From the NCBI GenBank assembly GCA_016647705.1, contig CM028328.1, forward strand, positions 7,822,114-7,886,113: a stretch of 64,000 bases of DNA, written 5' to 3'. The stretch comes from Eucommia ulmoides (taxonomy: Eukaryota > Streptophyta > Magnoliopsida > Garryales > Eucommiaceae). The translations under genes were made by a program, and so were the position numbers. Positions within the stretch are counted from its first letter, which is position 1. Each line of letters opens with the position of its first letter. Shown here one piece after another: positions 33,597 to 45,657 of this stretch. Under the pieces are notes generated by a model. That model searched no databases. It saw only the letters and a program-made list of their open reading frames with translations, and was not told the DNA's origin.

Positions 33597-36083
33597 TCAC
33601 TTCCGCAACTGAATCCTCTTGTCTCTAATGGGCAAGTTGATGGGCTTTTGTGCTTCATGAGGATGGTTGGGACCCTTGTATACTTTTAGATGATTGAATA
33701 ATGATCTTCCAAGCTGGGAAAAAAAAGAAGGAAATTTGGAGCACCTTAGCGAGAGGGTTTGTTTGGTCGTGTAGATTATCATATTTTAAGAATAATCAAA
33801 TTTTGAATGAGTTGTTTGTATATCCTCTTCATTTCCATACGCTTGTGAATGATCTAATTCACAATTGAAGAAAAACCAAACAGTGAAAGAACCTGTCGGT
33901 GAGTGGAGGAAAAGTAGTTTGAAATATAATAACATGAATTTTTTTTCAGAACGGGAGATATGAAGAAACGTTTTCATTTTAACGACAAAGAAATGCTAAA
34001 GAAAGGGTTTAAAAGACTCACCCTCCCTTTTGGAAGCATTCCACGGACAGCATGCTCGATAATTCTTTCGGGAATCCTCTGCTGAAGCTGATCGAAGGTT
34101 TCCTCTTTCATCCCACCGGGTCTCCCGGAATGCCTCTTGTACACCTTCTGCGTCCTCTTCTTACCAGAGACAGCTACTTTCTCAGCATTGACCTTTAACG
34201 TTCAAAGAGGAACAGTACATTCTTATTTTTAGGTCACATTCTTCTTAAAAAAAATCGCAAAATTTAAAGTAGGAAAGTATTCAGAACTAGCAGTTCCAAC
34301 AACCCTCTTTGTTTCGTATTTCTGGTCCCAGATTTCTGTTTCTACTCTAAAAAAATTGGGAACAAAAACAGAAATATGGGAACAAAGAAAATATGTTTCT
34401 GATCTATTCCCATATGGGTAAATGGCATTTCATTTTTATCCCCTGTAGTTTATGCAAATTGCTCTTATTCCCTCGTGTTATTTTTGTAAGCACATAATCC
34501 CCATGCGAATTGCTTACGATATGTAAGCACGGGAGAACTATGTGCTTACATTTAGCACATGGAGTGGAGGTAAAGTGCCATTTTCCCTTCCCATATTAAA
34601 AGGGAAAAAAAAAAGAAAAAAAAAAGAAAGAAAAAGAAAAAAAGTAATGGGAAGAGAGCAGAATTGTTCCCAGATTTTTGCTTATGTTTCGAGTTTTATG
34701 GGAACAGAATCAGAAACACTTAATAAATATCACGTACATTACTACTTACCACAATCACAAATGCCCCCATGTCCACGCTAGGAGTATAAGTTGCCAAATT
34801 CTTCCCACGGATATAAATAGCTATCGTTGATGCAAGTCTTCCAAGAATTTTATCGGTGGCATCAACAATATACCATGTTTTATCAGTATTGACATGATCA
34901 GCAGCTTTGGGGTACCAAGTCTTATTCCAAATATCCTGAAACAAAATGAAACCATAAATAATTCTGGATATCTATTTTTGAAATCTAAATGAAAGAAGAG
35001 GCAAAAGATCAAATATTTGCACCCAAAAATAGAAGTAAAAATGGGAAAAAACAAAGCCAAAGCAGATATCCAGACAAAAAATTTACTCAATGTTCAAGTC
35101 AATGTTTTCAATAAGAAACTTCAGCTGAACTTTCATAGTGTAAACAAATACATTTGAGAAGGTGCAATTACTTCAAGGAAAAGGGCAAAACAGAAAGCAG
35201 TTCAACAAGCAGATTTAATGGTCAACCAGGTAAATTTGGTACTTCCACAACCCAAGCTTATGATCCAGTTAGAACCTCGCCGGTGAAACAAACAAAGCCT
35301 AAGCAACCTTTAGCATTATATGAAAAATCGCACCGAAGCATAAATTGCGCTGGCAGCACCCTCGGAATCGGCCGAAGGATAAATCGATCTGGCAGCACCC
35401 TCGGAATTGGATTTAGAATTAAAAGCATGAAAATTTTCACATGTTTACATGCGTTCATTTCTAATTCCAACTACTAATCACCAATTCTGTACAACCAAAC
35501 AATACCCAATACCATTCCAATTTCGCAAGCCCAATAAATTGAGAACACATCGCAGAATTTATCAACAAAACCGACAATAATCGTGAGAGGCGATGAGTGA
35601 TATTCCCCAGAGAATCTTAAAGCAAGTTAACCAACAGAAAAGATTTGGTAGCTTAAACGGCCAATTTTGAAATTCTTAATTTTAATTGCTGCTGGAGTTA
35701 GTTAGCCTTATACAATTGCAGATATGAAGAAATAATTTATGATAGCACTGAATGAAGAGTGAAGTGTGGACACAGAGACAGACACTATCAGTAATGTGTG
35801 TGCGCAGAGAGAAAACGAGAGAAATGGAGAAAGAATTGGAGTTTACGGGGCCATTGATCTCGGATTCTTCGAACATCCAACGCTGTTCTAGAGGGACGAT
35901 AGCCAATTTGTCTTGGCAACGGATCTGGGAGGTCCCAATTGTAGGTCTTGCTCGGACTAAGGCGTTCGGTGCGGCTGCTGCAGATAATCCGAAAAAGGAA
36001 GAAGTCTTTGGAAGAGCCATACCGTAGGGTTTCGGCGACGGGGATGTGAATGCAACAGACGAAGAAGCGTACGGAACCGCCAT
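33597..36083 (-). CDS. RPL13: Plastid 50S ribosomal protein L13 (uL13c), nuclear-encoded
   Basis: Four exons on the - strand: 36083-35847, 34935-34750, 34192-34022, 33713-33597. Introns have GT..AG borders and the sum is 711 nt, giving 236 residues uninterrupted. Residues 1 to about 50 are Ser/Ala/Pro-rich, a plastid transit peptide. The mature protein follows with [62 protein letters not shown] and HPHEAQKP, all strongly conserved in plastid L13. It is a core protein of the plastid ribosome's large subunit, made in the cytosol and imported. The start is the ATG at 36083-36081 in a good context (GCAATGGCG); no in-frame ATG lies upstream. Intron 1 carries a 39-base tandem duplication (about 35352 and 35391) and intron 2 a foldback repeat. 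It converges with TBL. Confidence 0.96.
34414..34594. repeat. Foldback MITE in RPL13 intron 2
   Basis: ATGGGTAAATGGCATTTC at the left is matched by GTGCCATTTTCCCTTCCCAT at the right. The inner part is also paired (GTAAGCACATAATCCCCATG against its inverse). It resembles the GGGTTAATTA..CCCCTGTGG MITEs of this window but is more worn. It lies wholly inside the intron. Confidence 0.6.
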
Positions 36084-36213
36084 TGCCGTTGCTCTCTCTC
36101 GCTTGAGCAAGCACCTTCTGAACTGCGGGTTCTTCTTCTCTTCTCGGCTTGGGTATCAGCAGTTTGGTTCCTAGTGGATAAGATTGTGTTGGATGGAGGA
36201 TATGACGATGGTC

Positions 36214-36233
36214 GGGGGGGGGGGGGGGGGGGG
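36214..36233. repeat. Run of 20 G
   Basis: An uninterrupted G20 about 130 bases upstream of the RPL13 start codon, flanked by purines (GGGAGAGAG). On the transcribed strand it is a C run in the promoter or leader. Long G runs are rare in plant DNA; the exact length may reflect sequencing or assembly. Confidence 0.9.
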
Positions 36234-36296
36234 AGAGAGTTTGTCAATAGAATTTGTTTCTAATCTAATTTAGGGAAAAAAAAAGAAAGATAATTA

Positions 36297-36870
36297 GGCC
36301 TCGTTTGGTAATCGTTTCCATTTTAGAAATTCTCATCCCATTCTCAATTTTTGGGAATTCTGTTTAGGAATAGCGTTTGGTAATTTTTGTTTCCGTTTCC
36401 ATTTCATTCCCATTTGAGAATTGTGCCCACTTTTTTCTTAAGAAATGAGAAACAAAAAAAAGTTGTTTCTCATTATTTCCATTCTATTCCCAAAATATAT
36501 TGTCACTATTCACCCACTGGTCAACCACCGTCCGTCGCCGGCGGTCATCGCCGGCGACCGTCGCCCGTTCCCCTTCTTGCCGGAGACTTTTCGGCCACTA
36601 TCATCCACCCGCCATCGTTGTTCGGCAGTCGCCAGCGCCGGCGCCGACGCCGGAGCACAGCCATCAAGCCAAAACAGAAAAGAAAAAAAAAACAAAAAGT
36701 TTTTAGGATAAAATCGTTACCAAACACAATTCTCTTCAAAAAAAAAATAAAAAAATTATCGTTACCAAACGCGATTCTACTCCCAAAAAGAAAACAAAAT
36801 TCGCATCCTATCTCATCCTATTCCCATCCCACTGCTGGAATGGAAACAGAAACGGTTATCAAACGCCACC
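36297..36870. mobile_element. Tourist-like (PIF/Harbinger-type) MITE with GC-rich interior
   Basis: The termini are GGCCTCGTTTGGTAATCGTT and, inverted, GGTGGCGTTTGATAACCGTT, flanked by TTA on both sides (36294-36296 and 36871-36873). TTA duplications and GGCC..TTTGG ends fit the Tourist group. The outer arms (ATTTTAGAA, ATTCCCATC and the like) are AT-rich. The centre (about 36520-36665) is CpG- and GC-rich, with open frames on both strands that I cannot assign. It lies upstream of RPL13 and may supply part of its promoter region. Confidence 0.75.
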
Positions 36871-36873
36871 TTA

Positions 36874-37327
36874 GTGATTAGTTTTAACTAACGGATGTAA
36901 TCTCTTATTAATTTTGATTTAGACGTTTAAATTGATTTTTACTTGCGTAATAATTCTGCATGTACTCACACATCTGTGTAATATTAATTATATATATCTA
37001 TATAATATTAGTTGCATGTCACAAATTACATGTAACTATGTTATGTATACTTGTGTAATATTTGTTATATTTAACAAATATTTTACATACAAGTTAGAAA
37101 CATGTATCTGCAAGAGTATAGTGCGTGTATTGAGTTTTTACTTTTTTTTTTTTTTAATATGCGAGACTAAAACACAAGTTGGAATTGTATATGTAATTTT
37201 TTTTAAATCAAAGATAAAATAAGAGATTTGCCACATAAACATCCCTAAACAAATCTAAATTTATTTTTGGACAATTTGTAGAGAAATTTCATATTCACAC
37301 AATTTTTACAATTATATATTAATATTT
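36874..37327. other. AT-rich intergenic sequence
   Basis: No coding region or recognisable element. TGTGTAATATT and ACATGTAA motifs recur loosely near 36960-37090. Confidence 0.4.
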
Positions 37328-37739
37328 GAAAAAAAAATAGTAATCTTGACCGTAATTATAATTACATAACAAAATTAATTGTAATCATTTTAATTACAAA
37401 GACAGATAGTAGTGGCGTCGACTAGGGCTAGTCATGTGCCCGGGAGTTCGTCCAGTCCATTATCTTTTTTTAGGGCTTGGGCTGGGAAAAAAAAAATAGT
37501 AATCTTGATCATAATTATAATTACATAACAAAATTAATTGTAATCATTTTAATTACAAAAGATAGTAGTGGCGTCGACTAGGGCTGGTCATATGCTCGGG
37601 CGTTCGTCCAATCCGTTATCATTTTTTTAGGGTTTGGGCTTGAGTTTTGAGTCCATGGGTAGAGTTAGGGCCTTAAAATCTAGACTCCGATTAATTTGAG
37701 GGTCGAACTTGGGTATGACTATTTTCTTTTAGGGCCGAC

Positions 37740-37754
37740 CGGTCCATACATACA

Positions 37755-37817
<63 letters not shown>
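37740..37817. repeat. (CATA)n-(TA)n microsatellite
   Basis: About ten CATA units followed by about 20 TA units, at the junction between the hAT part and the first Helitron-like unit. Confidence 0.93.
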
Positions 37818-37820
<3 letters not shown>

Positions 37821-39146
37821 TTCAAATAAATGAGAGTTCGCCAATTCTATTTTCTTTATTTTTCATAATTTTGAGTATATTCTAATTACTAAAAGTATTT
37901 TTTCAATTGATTTTATTATCATAATTTTACCAATTTAATCCTATTAATGTGTGAGTATGTCAAAGATTTTCTATCATTTTATTATCATAATTTCATTAAA
38001 AGCACATAATACAACTAATCGTTAGAATTTGACAGGACTTCAAAATACTTTTTATATAAGAATTCTTTTATTTTCACTCCATAATTGGACACATTTTAAA
38101 ATTGTCTAAATTTTTATATATTCTTTTACTTATTGTTTTAACTTTTACTATCAATACATTACCAATGTATATACCAAGAGTTTGTTAACATCTTATCATT
38201 CAATTATAAAACAATTAGTTCGGGTTATATGCATTTCTTTATACAAGGGCTTCGAGATTAAGATTGACTTCGACTGAAAGAGTTGGATCATTAGTTGATA
38301 TGTCAAACTAAAAGTGGAAAATGTATTCATTATTTTTATTTTATTTTTTGCACGAAATTCATGTCCAATCTGTGTGTGAAGTATTGGGTTTTCTCTATAT
38401 GTGTTTCATTTATTGGTTTAAAGATTTTATTAATATTGTCATTTTATTTTATTTTAGAGGATGGATAAATGATATTATCGAATATCATGACATCAAATAG
38501 AACGATTTATTTTTTATAAGTAACTGTATATTTGAAATTATGACACCCTATTAAAATACATAAATTATGAAGTAAGCTATATTTCTTGGAATTTTCATGT
38601 ATTAATAACTTAGTAATGAAATCCGAAATGATAACGTCTGTTTGGTATTGTTTCGGTGCAATTTTTAAACACTCATATTGTCTCTTCCTCTTCCTTATAT
38701 AACATCCTAATTTTTTAAGAGCTCACCAACACCATTTTCCTTCTTTCTCAACATTTTAAGTATATTTAAATTATTAAGAGTATTTGATAATTAATTTCAT
38801 TTTAAATAATTTGAACACGAACATTTCTTTAAAATTAAAATTATGTTGAACTAAATTTTTATCATTTATCAAACATTAAACAATACTTTTAATTTCAACA
38901 CTCATAAGTAAAATATTCATAATACTAATTGAAAACAAATATTACAAAATAGAAAAAATAAATATTTCAACACTACAAAATAATACATAATTCACCCACT
39001 GAAATAAAGAAAAAAAATACAAACTCTACTAACTAATACAAAATATTTTTTCAAAAACAACAAATATAAATTATATTTAAATAATCAAATAAAATAAACG
39101 AAAAAATTATTTCAAAACCCGCGCTTAGCATGGGGCTAAAACTAGT
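37800..39146 (+). mobile_element. Helitron-like element, worn copy
   Basis: The 3' end reads CCCGCGCTTAGCATGGGG, then CTAAAACTAGT ending at 39146. This is a degraded version of the better preserved terminus at 41599. The 5' end is placed near the TA run, where ATGAGAGTTCGCCAATTC resembles the plant Helitron 5' subterminal motif (GAGAGCTCACAAA in the second copy). A further, similar segment starts near 38718. No Rep/helicase gene is present, so it is non-autonomous. The exact 5' end is uncertain. Confidence 0.55.
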
Positions 39147-39642
39147 AAGAAACTAAAATTAGAAGACTACACTTGAAAATAAGTGAGAACTCACAAAATC
39201 GTTTATCTTAATTCTCCTTAATTTATCTTTCTTTTAACATTTTATTTTGTTTAAATAATTTTTAAATATTATTTATTATTAATATAATAATTTTAGTGAA
39301 TTTAATTGTCATTTATGTGGGTTCAAAGAATTTTAAAAGTTTTCTTATATTTCAAGTAGTGATATTTTCCATTTAAATAAAAGATAATTTTTTTTACAAT
39401 ACATAATAATTTTTTTTTAAATAATTCACTTATTAATTTTTTTACAATACATAATAAAAAAAAACTTTAAATAATTCACTTATTAGACTTTTATCTAAAA
39501 AATATTTTTTTTTTAAAAAAAAATTATCTTTGTTTCCTTGTTGACAAGAGTAATTAATTTTTATTTTTTTTATGCAACCAATTTCATATACAAACAAGCT
39601 CAAAAATTAAAAATATAATAAAGAGTTAAAAATAACAATTAG
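39147..39642 (+). repeat. Helitron 5' subterminal fragment
   Basis: GAAGACTACACTTGAAAATA at 39161 and the 150 bases after it repeat, with few differences, at about 39678-39835, the start of the next Helitron. This segment lacks a 3' terminus and appears truncated. The remainder is AT-rich filler containing a short tandem duplication (TTTTACAATACATAATAA, near 39391 and 39440). Confidence 0.55.
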
Positions 39643-40972
39643 AAATCTATATCTATATATTTATCTACGTAAAAAATTAAAATTGAAAGACTACACTTGA
39701 AAATGAATGAGAGCTCACAAAATCATTTATCTTCATTCTCTTTAATTTATCTTTCTTTTAACATTTTATTTTGTTTAAATAATTTTTAAATATTATTTAT
39801 CATTAATATAATAATTTTAGTGAATTTAATTGTGATTATTATAATTTAATGGGTTTTGGCATGAGCAAACACAATAATAAGTGCCTTAATGGATCTATGG
39901 TGGTTAGGAATTATTTTAATGTCTATAATGAGTTTGATAGTGGTAAATTAGTTTAATGCCTTGTAACTGTCACAGGTACGTCGCTCTCGCTCCCCCCCCC
40001 CTACGATTGCCTTCATAAAAACACAAAGTGGATCTTAATTACATCTGATTTCTTTAGATTGCACTTTCTTTTGCATCGATCTTATCCTATTTTGTTTATA
40101 TTTGATTTCCAATGGTATAAATCTGGTTATATTTTGAAGATCTTCCACTACTGTTCGACACCCTCTCTCCAAGTTCGATGTATTTTCTCATAGAAAAGGA
40201 GCAGACATACGCTACCAGCAAAACAAACAAGTTTCTACAACGGTGAGATCGAATCCCAGTTGCGACAACAATGAAGGTCTTTCCGTTCAACCATATTCAT
40301 TGTCGTAGTTGTTGATTCGTCAACGTCCATCACCATAAAAAAATAAGTTTTCCTTTTTTTTTTTCTTTTTCTTCCCTTATTTTTTTGTGGGTGTCGTTAG
40401 TGTATAATAGAGAGGAAGGAAAAGAAATTGTAGTCATGTTTTATTAATCCAACTTTCACTATTTATACAATGAGAAATGAACAATAATAGGAAATGCAAT
40501 ATTAAATAAGGAAACAATATAATGAAAAGGAAACACCATAATGGGCATTAAGAGAGAGGTAAGAGAGAGGTAAGAGAAAGAAAATATTTTTTTTTAGGAA
40601 TAAAAGATATTCCTAATATGTCTCCTCAAGATGATGGTCGATTAGAACACTGATCTTGGACCGCAACCTTTCGAGGTCACAGTTGGCTTTAGGGATGCAA
40701 TATTCTTAATACGTCCCCTCAAGATGGTGGTCAATTCGAAGCACCAATCTTGGACAACAACCTTTGGAGGTTATAGTTGACTCTGGGGATACTAGAAAGA
40801 GCGCTGGAGCGCGGATCAGGCAATATCTGGGATGTTGGGAGGCGCTGGAGCGCAGTCTGGGAACATTTGGGGATTTGCTGTAGTGGGCGATGACACGTTG
40901 TAGTAGGTAAGGGCACGCTATAGCATGAAAAAATCAGAGGCTGAGCTTCGGGGGCGCCCTGTAGCGCGTGTT

Positions 40973-41013
<41 letters not shown>

Positions 41014-41599
41014 TGGACCTTGATCTGGGGAATGGAAGATACTACACTGACGGAAAGAAAATCGATTTATAGTGTGGAATTGATGACATCAATGGTGTGG
41101 ATTTTGACGACCATGAAAGGACTGCATTTTAGAGAGAGAAAGAGGATAGAGGAGGAAGGTCAGTTAAATTGAGGGAAACCATACCCATGGATTGCAGGTA
41201 ATGAAGAATAAAGATAGAAAGTGTAATTGATGTGAAAACTTGGAGTGTATGGATTTTTATTCCATTTACTAATGCTCTTTAGTAATTTTTTTTATTATAT
41301 AATTACTTTTTTTTTTTTTTGTATAATGTCTAAAATAATTATATTTTTCGTTTGTGGGTGTATAAAAGCGTACACTTACGGTTTTTTTTTCGTGGATGTA
41401 TAAAAGTTTATATAATTATATTTTTGGTAGGAGATGTGTAAATTGGTATATCGTTATATTTTAAATTGGTTATTCTGAAAGGTTGTGTAAAATAGAAAAA
41501 TAAAAAATAAAAATAACGCCTACCTAATAAAAAATTATTTAAAAACAATAAAACGTATTTTTATTTCTAAACCCGCGCTTGGCGCGGGCTAAAACTAGT
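39643..41599 (+). mobile_element. Non-autonomous Helitron carrying an LTR-element fragment
   Basis: The 3' end is a textbook plant Helitron terminus: a 7-bp hairpin CCCGCGC-TTG-GCGCGGG (41572-41588), then CTAAAACTAGT ending at 41599. The proposed 5' end is TCTATATCTATATA near 39643, followed by the conserved ACTACACTTGAAAATGA and GAGAGCTCACAAAATC. Helitrons transpose by a rolling-circle mechanism and often carry foreign pieces. Here 40401 to about 41000 is a minus-strand piece of the LTR family seen at 0.2-2.1 kb, and about 40000-40330 is more GC-balanced sequence of unknown origin. No helicase gene. Confidence 0.72.
40401..41000 (-). mobile_element. LTR plus 3' internal piece of the short LTR family
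   Basis: On the - strand, an LTR (40619 down to 40401) has ATTGTATAAATAGTGAAAGT and ends near TATACA. It is preceded by internal sequence with AACTGTGACCTCGAAAGGTT, CAAGATTGGTG and CATCTTGAGG, matching the 3' internal end of the 239-2098 element. Its internal part carries a tandem duplication of that 3' block and then GCGCTCCAGCGC motifs and a GA run. Only one LTR is present. It is a fossil fragment inside the Helitron, so either captured or inserted and later truncated. Confidence 0.7.
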
Positions 41600-43439
41600 A
41601 CGTGTGTGCGTGTATAAAGTAGTTGAGATAACCGGCAACTCTAATTTTGATGAATGTATTTTATTTTAGTATAGAATGAGGATGAATGTATTTTACAATT
41701 TTTATTTGTTATTTTAGTGATTATTTTTTAAATTAAAAATAAATAAATTATAGGGTTGGGTTTGAGCTTGAAATTTTTTGTTTAGGGCCAGGTTTGGGCA
41801 CAATAATAGGGCTCATCCATAGGATCGAGTCATGGTTGGGTCTACCTTTTTTTTGTAATACCCTAGGTAAAGGCCGACTAAGCCCATGACCACCCCTAGC
41901 GTCGGCTACAACAGTTTTTGTATCATCATTAAAAATTTAAAACATACAACAATTTGTTCAATGAAAACTTATTACTTTTTTTTTTGGTAAACAAAAGTTA
42001 AACACCGAAACTAAGGATTGCAGGAGTAGGCCTCGTTCTTCATCTTGACTATAAGAAGCCTCTCCAATCCCTCTGGGAGTTATTCAAGAAAGTGCATTTT
42101 TTATCCGCTGTTAGTTTCCATCTAAACGAGGTAATCAACACATCTATTATTAATCCTTCTAGTCACTTGAATTATAAAGTTATGAGTTTCAATAATGTGC
42201 TTGTACTTCACGATCCATCCTCTAAGAACATAGCTTTCACGACACTCCCTTTTGATGAGGTTCACGGATACTTTTGATTTTTGCCTCGAGGCAAGTATAA
42301 GACTTGAGATAACCAAAGAACCCGATCTTCCACGAACCATCACTTTACAACAAAAATGACTTATTAGGACACATTTTTAGAGACAATTAATAAATAATGT
42401 CCTTATAGAACCTTATTGAAACACTTAATCCTAGTGTCTTTATAATTTGCCCCCCAAAAATAATATCTTTATAATATTTATTTAATAAAATACATTTTAA
42501 AAAATATAAAATACCTTATTGAGACACTTAATCCTAGTTTCCTTATAATTTGCCCCCCAAAAATAATATCTTTATAATATTGATTTAATAAGACACATTT
42601 TAAAAAATATATAATGAAAAAAAAAATATTATAAACAAATTTATAGGACACATATAAAAGTGTCCTATTAAGGACTCAAAATTATTATATTTTTTAAAAT
42701 AATAAAATAGAGTGAAAAAAAAGTATTAAGAGTACAAAAAGAATTTCATTTTTATTCTTTGATTAAAAAATAATTTCATTTTTATTCTCTGATGAAAAAA
42801 AAATAGAGGAAAAAAAGAGTTTTAAGCGCACAAATAAAATTTTCATTTTTAATCTCTAATTAGAAAAGTATAATTATGAATCAAATTGAAAAAGAAGTAT
42901 AAACTATTTGTATAATTATGAACTAAAGTGTTTTCAGACTTCTCTTCCATTTAATTTATTTTCACTTTGGTCACCAGTAGTTTCAATTAAAAGAGTTTGA
43001 CCTAAAATAAAAATATTATTTTTTAGATATACCTAGATGTAAATGCCTAGTTTTTCGTTTGGTCTTATTTCTCTGAGCTAGGCAGAATTCCTTGTTTCAT
43101 TCAAATGCTTAAGCTAAGCAATGGGAAAATCATTTGCCTGAGATAGGCTAAAAGAAGCTCGACCAGAAGCTCTAGAAATAATCAAATCGATTCATCTTCG
43201 AAGCTCAATCCATTCATCCATTCATTTCCAGAATCTTCACTTTTCTTCCAACTTCTCTTCTGAATTCTCAATTGATTGAGGAAAATGAATAAAGAAATTT
43301 TGAGAATCGATTGGAGCTTAATAGCGGATAATCGTTCCAATCAATCCATTATCTCAAGCAATCGATTCAATCTCAAGTTCTTCTTCTTCAAGCTCGGCTT
43401 CGGTTGCTGCCTTTCAGGTATGTTTATATTTTAGGTTTA

Positions 43440-43650
43440 AGTTTTCTGCCATATTTTAATAATTTTCTGCTATACCTTAGTATTTTTTTGGTATTGCTTA
43501 GTAATTTTTGCCTTTCAGCTCCGATTAGTTCTGGTATAGCTTAGTAATTTTTGCCTTTTAGCTCCGATTATTTTTGGTATAGCTTAGTAATTTTTGCTTT
43601 TCAGCTCTGATTATTTCTGGTATTGCTTAGTAATTTTCGCCGTTGGATCT
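43440..43650. repeat. Short tandem units in the CACTA leader intron
   Basis: Four imperfect units of about 60 bases share TTTCAGCTCCGATTA and TATAGCTTAGTAATTTTTGC. They lie after a donor-like CAGGTATGTT (43417), so they are probably intronic. Confidence 0.65.
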
Positions 43651-44748
43651 TGAATTAAGTGATTGAATAGATCCATTTCTTTTTTACTCTACTTTTGATA
43701 CATAAATTCAGCTAACTAATATAATTCATGTATATTGATCATAAACTCAACATCTACTCTTTCTATTACACGAAAAAAGATTTGTTCCATCTCTGTTCAA
43801 ATTCTTTTATTTGTTGACGATTTTTTTTTGTTCGATTATTCTTAAATTACTCCTTGATTTAGTGTCTTGCTTTGATCTCTGTGTAAAGATTTTTTCTCAA
43901 TGTACTAGTTCTATTTTATTTTTTTATTTTTTATTGATATTTAGGATTCTATTCTTGTGCCAATAAGTTTTCTTTGGATTCAATACCTTAATGATTATAT
44001 TGAGATTTAGGATTCTAGTTAGCTCATGAAAACTGTGATTCTTTCTTCATTTGTGTCTTATATTTTTCTTAGATCAATTTCTAAGTCCAATTCAAATCCA
44101 AACAAGTTTTTTCAATGCATTTGATATCTCAAATTCTAGACATCTGTATGACTCTTGCTCCCACTCTTTTACTCTGTATGCTTACAAGCGCATTTGCATT
44201 CCGTATGATAGAATTGAATATTACCACAATTTTCTATCCCACAGAAAATTTTGCAACCTTTAAGTTCTAGTGTCTTGCTATTTTCATTTTTTATCTTTTA
44301 TGTTTCTTCATGAAACCAAATGAATACTTAATTTTTCTATCTGCATTGCAAGTTAAAATAGCCTTGAATATCTCAACAATTTAAGTTGTTCATAATGGAC
44401 AAGAGTTGGATGTACAAGTCTCGTGTGAGTCATACATATATGGAAGGAGTTCAATACTTTCTTGATTTAGCATTTCCGAATGTGAGTATTAAAGGAAAAA
44501 TCATATGTCTGTGTGTGAGGTGCGGAAATGGAATGTGGGTTACTCAAGAAAAGGCACACGAACATTTGGTGTGTTATGGGTTTATTAAAGGTTACACTAG
44601 ATGGATTGCTCATAGAGAAGCTTCATCATGCACTGAAAACAGTGCTCAAGTGCCTGGAATGTCAAATAGACAAGATAATATACATGAGTTATTACATGAT
44701 GTTTTTGGGACACCAAGTGACGATACAGAAATTGAAGACAATGCGAAT

Positions 44749-45623
44749 TGTAGACATGGCATTTTGACCGCCTCGCAAAAATATTATACTTTATTTTATA
44801 GTTACCTTTATTTTATTTCCCTATTTGTTTTGTTTTTAATTGTACCGCATTTGTGCGGTTTAATACCGCTAAATTAAGTTTTGTTAATCTCTTAAATAAA
44901 TTAAATATTAGTAATTGATTTATTTTTCTTTGTTTTTGTAGATTTTTCGAAGTGGAATAAAAATGCGTTAATTCGGAATAAAATGAACAAGAAACAGACG
45001 AGAACGAGAGAAGCCTGGACAGATCACGTTCAAAAGGGGGTGGGAGGTTGTATAGAGGTTGCACGTGCGACTAGTTGCACTAGTCACTGTGCAACCAGTG
45101 CTGCTGGCCGCATATGTGGCCAGCTGGGCAGAGAGCAAAGCTCTCTGCCCAGTGCACCGAACTCGGTGCACCCAAAGGGGTTGGGTGCACCGAATTTCGG
45201 TGCACCCATCCCCTTTTTGCTTACCTTTTCTCCGGACGAGTTTTCGCATTGAAATTCCTATAAATAGATAAAGGCTCAGACAAGGAAAGAGAGAATTTGG
45301 GAGGGAAGAGGAGAAACTTGGAGAGAAATTTTGAAGAAAATAATATTATTTTGATTTTATTGTAATTTTGAAGAAGAACAAAAAAAAGAAAAAAAATCTC
45401 CAAGAAGGTTGTAAATTTTTATCTGTTGTAAATCTTACTCTTATTTTTAAAATAAGTTGTTATTATACTAAATTTTGATTTTTTTTTGTAAATTAGATTT
45501 TTTATTTATTTATTTTTTGAGTAAATAAAACGAGGTGGAAATATCTCTGCCTTCCATTGGAACGATTTAGGTTTAGAAAGGAGATCACTCTCCTCGATAT
45601 ATAAATTGACCTAATTTAAGTGC

Positions 45624-45657
<34 letters not shown>

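Larger units (their letters stand above)
37423..41898. mobile_element. hAT-type element filled by Helitrons
   Basis: The left terminus TAGGGCTAGTCATGTGCCC and the right terminus, inverted, TAGGGGTGGTCATGGGC match the hAT MITE in TBL intron 4. The flanks GCGTCGAC (37415-37422) and GCGTCGGC (41899-41906) differ at one base of eight, a likely 8-base target duplication. The left end occurs twice: a tandem duplication of period 156 (about 37328-37640) copied flank plus terminus, so TAGGG also begins at 37579 behind the same GCGTCGAC. The hAT part ends near 37780 and resumes near 41600 (GTGTGTGCGTGTATA, also present in the small MITE). Everything between is later insertion. Confidence 0.72.

Noticed and set aside
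35154-35477. 107-codon plus-strand frame
   Set aside because: It lies in RPL13 intron 1, opposite strand, over a 39-base duplication, with no recognised domain.
36084-36114. Upstream starts for RPL13
   Set aside because: The frames extend upstream only with TTG or GTG codons; the first ATG in frame is at 36083, in a good context.
37800-41599. Rep/helicase gene within the Helitrons
   Set aside because: No rolling-circle replication or helicase motif found in any frame; the copies are non-autonomous.
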